Positions 1-7,369 of a stretch of DNA of 64,000 bases are shown in pieces. The position numbers and the translations under genes are program-made. Each line of letters opens with the position of its first letter. The stretch's first letter is position 1. The DNA lies in assembly GCA_963760405.1 (NCBI GenBank), contig CAVXCV010000006.1, positions 62,001 to 126,000 on the forward strand, written 5' to 3'. The notes beneath the pieces are model-generated. The model had not been told where the DNA came from and ran no database searches. It worked only from the letters and a program-made list of their open reading frames with translations. This DNA is from RYN-230 sp963760405 (GTDB taxonomy: Bacteria > Actinomycetota > Actinomycetes > Streptosporangiales > Streptosporangiaceae).

Positions 1-1
1 G

Positions 2-631
2 TTCCTGACCATGGCGGTCTTCGGCGGGTTCTTCTTCGTCCTGGCCCTGCACCTGCAGGGCGGGCTGGGTGACTCACCGCTGCGGGCCGGCCTGACCTTC
101 GCCCCGTCCGGCGCCGCCTTCGCCCTGGTCAGCCTCAACTGGCAGCGGCTGCCCAGCCGCCTGCACGGCGGCCTGGTCATCGCCGGGTTCGGCGGGTACG
201 CCGCCGGGCTGCTCTGGCTCGCTGGCCTGCTGCGCAGCGGCGGCACCGGCGGTGTGCCGTTGTATCTCGCCCTGACGCTGATGGGCGCGGGCATGGCCGC
301 CGCGTTCAGCCCGCTGATGACGGCGGTCCTGATGCAGGTGCCCGTCGCCGACGCGGCCGATGCCACCGGGGTGATCGTGACCGTGAACCAGCTCGCGCTG
401 GTGACCGGCGTGGCCACGTTTGGCACCCTGTACCTGAACCTGGCCGGGCAGCTGCCAGCGGGAAGCACCGCCGCCGACTTCACCCGGCTGTCCGCGCACG
501 CGGTGGCGGTGACCGGGGTGATCCTGGCCGCCGCGGCCGCGGCGGGTGGCGTGCTGGCCGCCGTCCGGCACGGCTTCGCGGTTACCCGCCGGTCCCAGCC
601 GGCCGGTTCGAGCGGCGGCTCAGGGCGATGA
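2..631 (+). CDS. MFS transporter, C-terminal part (5' end outside window)
   Basis: The reading frame is open from the first bases of the window, so this is the 3' part of a longer gene. The about 209 visible residues form five to six hydrophobic segments separated by short Gly/Pro-rich loops. A stretch ending in PLMTAVLMQVPVADAADATG resembles the second-half substrate-domain helices of 14-TM drug:H+ antiporters (DHA2 type), and the tail is a short basic, Ser/Gly-rich cytosolic end. Its 3' end overlaps the convergent MFS gene by about 50 bp. The substrate cannot be inferred. It is a separate gene from the MFS fragment at the right edge of the window. Confidence 0.75.
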   Translation, partial: FLTMAVFGGFFFVLALHLQGGLGDSPLRAGLTFAPSGAAFALVSLNWQRLPSRLHGGLVIAGFGGYAAGLLWLAGLLRSGGTGGVPLYLALTLMGAGMAAAFSPLMTAVLMQVPVADAADATGVIVTVNQLALVTGVATFGTLYLNLAGQLPAGSTAADFTRLSAHAVAVTGVILAAAAAAGGVLAAVRHGFAVTRRSQPAGSSGGSGR

Positions 632-2264
632 CCAGGGCCAGGCCGGCCAGCACCGCTCCGGCCAGCATGGCCGCCCGGTCACCGCCGACGCTGGCCGCGC
701 GGCCGCCATGTCCTACGGTCAGCGCGATGGCGGGCAGCAGCGCCGCGCCGATGCCGGCCCCGATCTGGCGGCTGGTGTTGATGGCTCCCCCGACGAACCC
801 CTGGTCGTCGTCGGCCACGCCATGGCTGCCGGCCACCATCACGCCGAACGCGGTGCCAGCGGTGCCGAAGCCGACAAAGGTCACCGCGCCGAGCAGCGGG
901 CTGTACCCGCCCGCCGCGGGCAGGTGGGTGAGCACCAGGAAGCCGATCATGGCAGCTGCGCTGGTGAGCACGAGCAGCCAGCGCAGGCCCAGCCGGGCCG
1001 CCAGCCGGGCCCCGACCGTCCCGGTCGCGAACCCGACGATGCCCTGCGGGGCGATGGCCAGGCCGGTCATCAGCGGCGAGTCGTGCAGGACCTGCTGGAA
1101 GTACAGGGACAGGACGAGCATCTCGCCGCCGTTCCAGATGCCGAGCAGCAGGATGAGCACGCTGCTGCGGCGCAGCGACGGCAGCCGCAGCAGTTCGCCG
1201 CGCACCAGCGGATCCGGGTGCCAGCGTTCGACCAGGGCGAACCCGGCCAGGGACAGCGCGGCCAGCGCGGCGGCGCCGAGCACGGCTGGCGAGGTCCAGC
1301 CCGCCGCACCGCCCTGGGACACGGCGAACACGACTGCCGCTATCCCCAGCGTGATGAGCAGCGCGCCGCCAATGTCCAGCCGCCGCCGGGCCCGGTCTTC
1401 CGCCGCCCGGCCCAGCAGCCGCGGCGTGAGCAGCACGGCGGCCAGCCCGACCGGCACATTGACCAGGAACACCGCCCGCCAGCTGGTGAACTGGACGAGG
1501 ACACCGCCTAGCACCTGGCCAGCCACGAAACCGACCGACGCGGTCGCGCCGTACAGGCCGAGCGCGCGGTTGCGTTGCGGACCTTCGGGGAAGCCGGTCG
1601 TGATCAGCGAGAGGGCGGCGGGAGCGACCAGCGCCGCACCTGCGCCCTGGACCGCCCGCGCGGCCACCAGCAGCACCGGGTCCTGGGCCAGGCCGCCCGC
1701 CAGCGAGGCGAGGGAGAAGGCGATGAGCCCGGACACGAACATCCGGCGGCGCCCGAACAGGTCGGCGGCGCGGCCGCCGAGGATCAGCAGCCCGCCGAAC
1801 GTGATCGCGTACCCGGTGACCACCCACTGGGCCGCCGCGGCCGGGAAGCCGAGCTCGCGCTGGATCGAGGCCAGTGCCACGTTCACGATGCTGAAGTCCA
1901 GCACCACCATGAACGACGCGGTCAGGATCAGCAGCAGCGCGGCGTGACTGTACCGGACAGGCGTGGTGCGGGCGGGCGTCGCGGGCCGGGCGCCGCGGGG
2001 CTGGACGCCGCGGCCAGCCAACGCGGCGCGTTCCATGGCACGGCGTTCCGGGGCGCGGCGTTCCATGGCACGGCGTTCCGGGGCACGGGCTTCGGGGGCA
2101 CGGGCTTCGGGGGCACGGGCTTCGGGGGCACGGGCTTCGGGGGCACGGCCCACCGGGTTGCGGCGCTCGGGGGCACGGGTCCGGTAAGCGGGCCGCAGGC
2201 GGGGATGGCGGGGGCGGACGTGGGTAGTGGAGCGGTCGCGGGCGACCGTCCGGTCCTGAGTCAC
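582..2264 (-). CDS. MFS drug-resistance transporter (DHA2/EmrB-QacA type) with repetitive N-terminal tail
   Basis: This is an inner-membrane proton-coupled exporter of 560 codons as drawn. The conserved part begins near residue 105 with the first helix carrying LDFSIVNVALASI (family motif D1). It is followed by the loop motif GRAADLFGRRR (motif A) and a glycine-rich motif-C-like helix (SVGFVAGQVLGGVL); about 14 membrane segments can be counted. The first 100 residues are low-complexity, made of repeated APEAR and ERRAM units encoded by tandem DNA repeats (2026-2149). This is far from the usual short N-terminus of the family, so a start nearer 1950 is possible. The gene is divergent from a TetR gene with a palindrome between them, the classic layout of a TetR-repressed efflux pump. 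Confidence 0.85.
   Translation of the reverse strand: MTQDRTVARDRSTTHVRPRHPRLRPAYRTRAPERRNPVGRAPEARAPEARAPEARAPEARAPERRAMERRAPERRAMERAALAGRGVQPRGARPATPARTTPVRYSHAALLLILTASFMVVLDFSIVNVALASIQRELGFPAAAAQWVVTGYAITFGGLLILGGRAADLFGRRRMFVSGLIAFSLASLAGGLAQDPVLLVAARAVQGAGAALVAPAALSLITTGFPEGPQRNRALGLYGATASVGFVAGQVLGGVLVQFTSWRAVFLVNVPVGLAAVLLTPRLLGRAAEDRARRRLDIGGALLITLGIAAVVFAVSQGGAAGWTSPAVLGAAALAALSLAGFALVERWHPDPLVRGELLRLPSLRRSSVLILLLGIWNGGEMLVLSLYFQQVLHDSPLMTGLAIAPQGIVGFATGTVGARLAARLGLRWLLVLTSAAAMIGFLVLTHLPAAGGYSPLLGAVTFVGFGTAGTAFGVMVAGSHGVADDDQGFVGGAINTSRQIGAGIGAALLPAIALTVGHGGRAASVGGDRAAMLAGAVLAGLALVIALSRRSNRPAGTGG
2026..2149. repeat. 15-bp and 30-bp tandem repeats in the MFS N-terminal coding region
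   Basis: Four perfect copies of a 15-bp unit (GGGCACGGGCTTCGG) run from 2081 to 2140, followed by a partial copy. They are preceded by two copies of a related 30-bp unit containing GTTCCATGGCACG. Unit lengths are multiples of three, so copy-number change would keep the reading frame of the minus-strand transporter and only lengthen its tail. Confidence 0.9.
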
Positions 2265-2273
2265 AGTTCTATC

Positions 2274-2285
2274 CGATACGTATCG
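2274..2285. promoter_or_regulatory. Palindromic operator CGATACGTATCG between MFS and tetR
   Basis: A perfect 12-bp palindrome, CGATACGTATCG, sits in the 52-bp gap between the divergent MFS and TetR genes. This is the size, symmetry and place expected of a TetR/AcrR operator that would control both genes. Binding is inferred, not shown. Confidence 0.65.
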
Positions 2286-2316
2286 TTTCGTTTATCAACT
2301 GTAGAGTAGCAGCCAT

Positions 2317-3081
2317 ATGAAGACCTCTCCTATTCCTCCGCTGGGCAGCGGCGGGCCAGCACCAGACGGCGGCGAACCGGCCGGCAGCGGCGAACCGCAG
2401 CCGGGCAGCGGCGAACCAGCACCGGGCGGTCTCGAGCCAGCACCGGGCAGCGGCGGGCCAACAGCGGGCAGCGGCGAGCCGGGGCCGAGCAGCCGCGGCC
2501 GCCCGCGGAGCGAGCAGGCCGACCGCGCCATCCTGCAGGCCGCCACCGAGCTGCTGGCCGAGCGTGGCCTGGCCGGGATGTCGATGGAAGAGGTCGCGGC
2601 GCGGGCCGGGGTCGGTAAGGCGACCATCTACCGCCGCTGGCACTCCCGCGGGGCCCTGGCCCTGGATGCCTTCATGGCCGAGTACAGGGCGCTGCAGCCG
2701 CTGCCGGACACCGGGAGCCTGCAGGGCGACCTGCTGGCCGCGTTGCGCGCCTGGGTCAGCGCGGTGACCAGTACCCGGTCCGGCCGGGTGCTGGCCGGGC
2801 TGGTCGCCGCGGCCCAGGATGACCCGCACCTGGCGGCCGCGTGGCGGGAGCGGGTGATCGAGCCGATGCGCGCCCAGAACCAGATCATGCTGAGGCGTGC
2901 CATCGAACGGGGCGAGATCCCGGCGTCCACCGACACCGATGTCGCGCTCGACCTGATGTACGGGGCGGCCTACCACCGGTTGCTGCAGGGGCACCGGCCG
3001 CTGACGGATGCGTTCACCCGCCGGGTCGTCGACGTGATCGTCACCGGCATCGGGGCGGCCAGGCCGGAGCCCATGCCCTGA
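2317..3081 (+). CDS. TetR/AcrR family transcriptional regulator with repetitive Gly/Pro/Ser N-terminus
   Basis: This is a DNA-binding repressor of 254 residues. The TetR HTH lies at about residues 66-112 (ILQAATELLAERGLAGMSM, then EEVAARAGVGKATIYRRW). The C-terminal half is an all-helical ligand and dimer domain like those in TetR_C families of efflux regulators. Residues 10-58 are an unusual Gly-Ser-Gly-Glu-Pro repeat (GSGEPAPG-like) encoded by repeats near 2337-2490. If translation starts further in, this tail would be absent, but no better ribosome site is obvious. It is divergent from the MFS exporter, so it probably represses it and itself through the palindrome at 2274-2285. Confidence 0.88.
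   Translation: MKTSPIPPLGSGGPAPDGGEPAGSGEPQPGSGEPAPGGLEPAPGSGGPTAGSGEPGPSSRGRPRSEQADRAILQAATELLAERGLAGMSMEEVAARAGVGKATIYRRWHSRGALALDAFMAEYRALQPLPDTGSLQGDLLAALRAWVSAVTSTRSGRVLAGLVAAAQDDPHLAAAWRERVIEPMRAQNQIMLRRAIERGEIPASTDTDVALDLMYGAAYHRLLQGHRPLTDAFTRRVVDVIVTGIGAARPEPMP
2337..2490. repeat. Imperfect GGCAGCGGCGA-type repeats at the start of tetR
   Basis: About six imperfect copies of a unit built on GGCAGCGGCGARCCRGC recur with spacings in multiples of three. They encode the GSGEP-rich N-terminal tail of the TetR protein. The divergent partner gene also begins with an in-frame repeat tract of different sequence. Confidence 0.75.
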
Positions 3082-3217
3082 CCCTAAGTAATCATGCGGC
3101 CACAGCTAGGCCGAGCGCCTGCGGAGCGAACCAGGCACATGACTGTATCGGCGGCGCGATTGTCGCTAGGGTCAGGACGATCACTGCCCAAGCCGCCGCC
3201 TCGCCGGGAGGTAACCC

Positions 3218-4579
3218 ATGGACCGCCAGGTCAAGTACATGCTCGCCGAGTCCGAACTGCCCCGGCAGTGGTACAACGTGATCCCCGACCTGCCGTCACC
3301 CCCGCCGCCCCCGCTGCACCCGGGCACCCTGCAGCCGGTCGGGCCGGATGACCTGGCCCCGCTGTTCCCGTCCGCGCTGATCGCCCAGGAGGTGTCAGCG
3401 GACCGGTACATCCCCGTTCCCGAAGAGGTCCTCGACGTCTACCGGCTGTGGCGCCCGACGCCGCTGTTCCGGGCGCGGCGGCTGGAAAAGGACCTCGGCA
3501 CGCCCGCCCGGATCTACTACAAGTACGAGGGCGGCAGCCCAGCGGGCTCGCACAAGCCGAACACGGCCGTGCCGCAGGCGTACTACAACGCGGCCGAAGG
3601 CGTGACCCGGCTGACCACAGAGACCGGGGCCGGCCAGTGGGGCAGCGCGCTCGCCTTTGCCTCGGCCGCTTTCGGCCTGCAGTGCGAGGTGTGGCAGGTG
3701 CGCGCCTCCTACGATCAGAAGCCCTACCGGCGGCTGCTGATGGAGGCCTACGGCGCCACCGTGCACCCGAGCCCGTCCGATCTCACCCAGTCCGGCCAGG
3801 CGGTGCTGGCCGCCAGCCCGGACTCGCCGGGCAGCCTGGGCATCGCCATCAGCGAGGCGGTGGAGGTGGCGGCCGGGGACCCAGCCGCCCGGTACGCGCT
3901 GGGCAGCGTCCTCAACCACGTGCTGCTGCACCAGACGGTCATCGGCGAGGAGGCGCTCAAGCAGCTGGCCCAGGCCGGTGACATGCCGGACCTGATCATC
4001 GGCTGCACCGGCGGCGGGTCGAACTTCTCCGGCCTGGTGTTCCCGTTCCTGCGGGAGAAGCTGGCGGGCCGGATGAACCCGGTGCTGCGCGCGGTCGAGC
4101 CCGCGGCGGCGCCGTCGTTCACCCGCGGCCAGTATGCCTACGACTTCGGCGACACCGCCGGGTTTACCCCCCTGCTCAAGATGCACACGCTCGGGCATGA
4201 CTTCATCCCGGACCCGATCCACGCGGGCGGCCTGCGCTACCACGGCATGTCCCCGCTGCTGTCGCACATGTACGAGCTCGGGCTGTTCGAGGCGGTGGCC
4301 AAGCCGCAGTCCGAGTGCTTCGCGGCCGGCCTGCGGTTCGCCCGGACCGAAGGCATCCTGCCCGCACCCGAGCCCACCCACGCGCTGGCCGCCTGCATCG
4401 AAGAGGCGCTGCGGTGCAAGGAGACCGGTGAGGAGAAGGTCATCCTGACCGCGCTGTGCGGCCACGGCCTGCTCGACCTGTCCGCCTACGAGAGTTACCA
4501 GGCGGGCCGGGTGATCGACTACGAGCTGTCCGACCAGGCCCTGGCGGACGCGCTCAGCCGCCTGCCCGCCAGCGTCTGA
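3218..4579 (+). CDS. TrpB2-like pyridoxal-phosphate-dependent enzyme (tryptophan synthase beta-like)
   Basis: This is a soluble PLP enzyme of 453 residues, the TrpB2 length, with the N-terminal extension (IPDLPSP, PVGPDDLAPLF) typical of TrpB2 rather than TrpB1. The Schiff-base lysine is K113 in GSHKPNTA. The catalytic glutamate motif TETGAGQWG and the phosphate loop GCTGGGSNF are present. An upstream GGGAGG gives good ribosome spacing. TrpB2 proteins condense indole or phosphoserine-type substrates with serine, usually without TrpA. No trpA or other trp gene is nearby, so the physiological reaction is open (indole salvage or serine deamination). A strong hairpin follows the stop. Confidence 0.9.
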   Translation: MDRQVKYMLAESELPRQWYNVIPDLPSPPPPPLHPGTLQPVGPDDLAPLFPSALIAQEVSADRYIPVPEEVLDVYRLWRPTPLFRARRLEKDLGTPARIYYKYEGGSPAGSHKPNTAVPQAYYNAAEGVTRLTTETGAGQWGSALAFASAAFGLQCEVWQVRASYDQKPYRRLLMEAYGATVHPSPSDLTQSGQAVLAASPDSPGSLGIAISEAVEVAAGDPAARYALGSVLNHVLLHQTVIGEEALKQLAQAGDMPDLIIGCTGGGSNFSGLVFPFLREKLAGRMNPVLRAVEPAAAPSFTRGQYAYDFGDTAGFTPLLKMHTLGHDFIPDPIHAGGLRYHGMSPLLSHMYELGLFEAVAKPQSECFAAGLRFARTEGILPAPEPTHALAACIEEALRCKETGEEKVILTALCGHGLLDLSAYESYQAGRVIDYELSDQALADALSRLPASV

Positions 4580-4586
4580 CTCAGCC

Positions 4587-4622
4587 CCCTGGGTGTGGCG
4601 GGCCAGCCCGCCGCACCCAGGG
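4587..4622. terminator. Bidirectional hairpin between trpB2-like and csb2-like genes
   Basis: The inverted repeat pairs CCCTGGGTG (4587-4595) with CACCCAGGG (4614-4622), and inside it GGCGGG with CCCGCC around a CCAG loop, giving a stem of about 15 bp with one mismatch. It lies between two convergent genes, so it probably ends transcripts from both sides. There is no U tract, as is common in high-GC actinobacteria. Confidence 0.75.
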
Positions 4623-4660
4623 CGCGGACCGCCGCACCAGGGCGACGGCCGTGGTCCGGC

Positions 4661-5692
4661 TCAGCCGGGTGCGGGCTGGAAGATGCCGTACCCGTAGTGG
4701 CTCAGCTGCCCGAGCAGCAGCGGCCCGGTTACCGGCTCGGTGAAGTCCAGCTGCAGGCCCAGCCCGGGCCGGGACCGGTCCGGGCGCTCGTTGAGCCGGT
4801 ACCGGCGGTACTCGCGGGCCCACCGGTCCGGCAGCCCGCGGTCCGGGCCGGTCCGGGTTACCGTGGCCGGCGGCATGCCGCGGTAGCGCAGTTCGGTAGC
4901 CACGTCGGTGCTGATGAAGTCATCCAGCGACTCGCGCTTGCGGTGGCGTACCGGCAGGTAGGGAGTGAGGCTGCGCCACCGCCGGGACAGCCCACACAGC
5001 TCCGGGCCCACCTGGGCGACCGGCCCGGCGGCCTCGAAGCCCAGCCCGAGCGGCGGGAGTACTGACGTTTCGGCCGGGTCGCCGCCCCGGCGGCCCGGCC
5101 GCCCGGGCACGGAGCGCAGCGCGACGATGGCGGCCACATCCGCCGGGCGCAGCCCGAGCGGCACCCAGACGATCAGTGCCTGGACCGGGGCGTCCGGCGC
5201 GGCGCCGGCAGCCACCGGCACCCAGTGCGCGTGCTTGTGGTCGGTGGCCACCCCGCGGCTGCCGAGGATCGCTGAGCCGGACGGGCCCTCGGCCGCGTCA
5301 CCCGCGAGTTTCCGCGCCACCGCCCGGTGCAGCTCGTCGGCGAGCAGCACCCCGTATGCGGACTTCAGCGGGACGCTGCCGGTGACGGTGAACCGGAGCG
5401 CCTCGACCACCGGGACCTGCTGGGCGTGGCCGGCCACGCCCATGCTCATCAGCTCATCCGCGGCGTTCGCCCGCCTGGGCGCCTCCGCTGGCAGGCCCTC
5501 GGGCCCGCCTGCTGAACTGCGGATCAGCCTGGCTAGCTGAGCTGTTCCTAATGCCGCCACGAACGATTGCACGCGCGTCCCCCTCAGCATGACCGGATTC
5601 ATGCGGATTGCCCCGCCAGCCGGGCCGGGCGCGCTCACAGGCGCCGCGCGGGCAACCGGATGGCTGCGGATAGCTAGTTGACGCGCAGGCAC
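4661..5692 (-). CDS. Orphan Csb2/GSU0054-like protein (Cas6-type half of the type I-G/I-U Cas5-Cas6 fusion)
   Basis: The C-terminal 250 residues carry the signature order of Csb2-type CRISPR proteins. These are a His-rich DHKHAHW (151-157), a hydrophobic strand ALIVWVPLGL, RRWRSLTPY (237-245) followed by RHRK, then LGLQLDFTEPVTGPLLLG (311-328) and SHYGYGIF (331-338), the glycine-rich end of this RAMP fold. In the family this half processes crRNA. The normal N-terminal Cas5-like domain (about 200 residues) is missing. The first 80 residues here are unremarkable, and 5602 is an alternative ATG start. No other cas gene or array is in the window. The esterase upstream is co-oriented 133 bp away. 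Recognition is from motif memory only. Confidence 0.7.
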   Translation of the reverse strand: MPARQLAIRSHPVARAAPVSAPGPAGGAIRMNPVMLRGTRVQSFVAALGTAQLARLIRSSAGGPEGLPAEAPRRANAADELMSMGVAGHAQQVPVVEALRFTVTGSVPLKSAYGVLLADELHRAVARKLAGDAAEGPSGSAILGSRGVATDHKHAHWVPVAAGAAPDAPVQALIVWVPLGLRPADVAAIVALRSVPGRPGRRGGDPAETSVLPPLGLGFEAAGPVAQVGPELCGLSRRWRSLTPYLPVRHRKRESLDDFISTDVATELRYRGMPPATVTRTGPDRGLPDRWAREYRRYRLNERPDRSRPGLGLQLDFTEPVTGPLLLGQLSHYGYGIFQPAPG

Positions 5693-5825
5693 GGTGAAAC
5701 GATCACACGCCGGCCGAAAGCCGGCGAGTACCGCCGGTCAGCAGTCCCGGCCGCGGCGCGGCCAGCGGCCTGCGGGCCGGTGCCCGGCCGGCCTGGCGGC
5801 CACGCTGAGCCGTCTCTCCCCCGCG

Positions 5826-7034
5826 CTACCCGGCGCTGCCCGGCCCCTGATGAGCCCGGCTATGGGCCTGCTGCGCGGCCAGGGCGGGGGCCTTCCGCGA
5901 GGCATCCGCGTGCTGCTGGCCCGCCCGGGCCAGTTGCGGAGTCATCCACATCAGCAGGCCGGGGAGTTCCGCCCGCCAGGTGCCCATGTTGTGGCCGCCG
6001 CCCCAGGTGAGATGCAGCGGCGCGGGCACGCCCCGCGCCCGCAGTTCCCGGCCGAACACGTCCGCGTTGGCCACGTCCCCCCACTGCTTTGTTCCGGTGG
6101 CCAGCCAGAACCGCGGCATGGGCCCGGCCGGGTAAAGCAGCTGCAGCTCATCCAGCGGTGTGTTCTGCTGCCGCAGCGCGACGCTGCCGCCGAACGGGTC
6201 CACCAGCCGCCCTGGATGCGCCAGCTGATTATCGAATGGCCGGAAATAACCGCTGAGCACGCCAGCGAACCCGTACTGGCCGCGGAATTGCAGGGCCATG
6301 TTGGCAGCGCAGAAACCACCCTCGGAATAGCCCGCCACACCCCAGGCCGGACCAGGCGGCTGGACGCGGAGCGTCCGCGCGATGTTGCGCGGCAGGTCCA
6401 CCGCCAGGTAGGTCATGTCCTGCGGGCCGCCCACCTGGTTGAGGCACTGCAGCGAGATGTTCACCGCGCCGTTCGCATCCGGCATGACCAGGACCACGGG
6501 CCGGGCCAGGTGGCGGCTCATCAGCCGGTCCAGGGTCCCCTGGACGTCCAGCACGTTGAGCCAGTCCTGCGGCTTCCCGGGCTGGCCGTGGATCAGCTCG
6601 ATGACCGGGAACCGGTATGCCCGGTAAGACGGCCAGAAGTACTGCGGCGGCAGGTAGACGTACACCGTCCGGGTGATATGGCTCTGCTGGCCGGTCACGG
6701 CCAGCCGCAGCGTGTAGCCGCTGACCTGGGCCTGCTTGAGGTTGACGCTGCTGCCGTCGAGCGCGGGCGTGGCGGACTTGAGGTTGCGGTCCGGCAGCTG
6801 GGGCGCGGTGTTGCCGCCCTGGTTGGTCAGGTCCGCGATCGCCGCGCTCCAGGTCTGGTAGTAGCCGTAGTACTTGTTGACGGCCACCACGCCGAACATC
6901 ATCGCCGGGAGGAACGCCAGACAGGCGGCGAGGACACGCAGCGCGGGCTGCCTGGTGGTGACCATCCACCAGGCCAGTACTCCGAAGCTCACCATCAGTA
7001 GCACGAACAGCCCCGTGCTCTGCGGCTCTAGCAC
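5826..7034 (-). CDS. Membrane-anchored putative esterase (Ag85/esterase D-like alpha/beta hydrolase)
   Basis: The GTG start at 7034 is chosen because GGAGG lies six bases upstream, giving 402 residues; the frame is open further to 7184. Two hydrophobic segments at the N-terminus (LFVLLMVSFGVLAWW and VLAACLAFLPAMMFGVVAV) suggest membrane anchoring with the catalytic domain outside. The alpha/beta hydrolase core shows YLPPQYF, an oxyanion-side HGQPG, the nucleophile elbow GYSEGG, a late acidic residue region and a C-terminal GGGHNMGTW with the likely catalytic His. This matches the putative esterase/antigen 85 family of actinobacteria (mycolyl- or acyl-transfer, or simple ester hydrolysis). The substrate is unknown. 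Confidence 0.82.
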   Translation of the reverse strand: MLEPQSTGLFVLLMVSFGVLAWWMVTTRQPALRVLAACLAFLPAMMFGVVAVNKYYGYYQTWSAAIADLTNQGGNTAPQLPDRNLKSATPALDGSSVNLKQAQVSGYTLRLAVTGQQSHITRTVYVYLPPQYFWPSYRAYRFPVIELIHGQPGKPQDWLNVLDVQGTLDRLMSRHLARPVVLVMPDANGAVNISLQCLNQVGGPQDMTYLAVDLPRNIARTLRVQPPGPAWGVAGYSEGGFCAANMALQFRGQYGFAGVLSGYFRPFDNQLAHPGRLVDPFGGSVALRQQNTPLDELQLLYPAGPMPRFWLATGTKQWGDVANADVFGRELRARGVPAPLHLTWGGGHNMGTWRAELPGLLMWMTPQLARAGQQHADASRKAPALAAQQAHSRAHQGPGSAG

Positions 7035-7369
7035 TCCAGGCCTCCGGAAGTGGGGGATCGCCCGCCCGGGCGCCCTTCGCCCGTTTCGTTGAGTACTCCG
7101 GCCCGTGTCGTGGCTTGCGGTGCACGCCATTCGTCGCAGTCCCGCCTGTCCGAACGGCATGGAGCGGGCCGGAGTTCCCGGCAACCCTGGGCCGATGCTG
7201 AGCTTTAGCTGATGTTTAGCTTTCCATTGCCCCGCCGCCGCCCGGCCGGTCTAATGGCCGTTCGCCCGGCAGCCCAGCCATCCGGCTGCGGGATACTTGA
7301 CCGGCGGCAGCCAGTTTCTGGCGTCATGGCCGCAACGGCTGACGACCACGGTGAAGGGCGACAAGAGCA
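7035..7369. other. Divergent intergenic region between esterase and lysS
   Basis: These 335 bp have no supported gene. They must hold the promoters for both flanking genes. The only structure I see is a direct repeat of TTTAGCT at 7204-7210 and 7215-7221 in an AT-richer patch. No tRNA-like or T-box-like structure was recognised upstream of lysS. Confidence 0.5.

Noticed and set aside
7035..7369. T-box or other riboswitch before lysS
   Set aside because: No T-box sequence (TGGNACCGCG-like) or terminator-antiterminator pair is visible.
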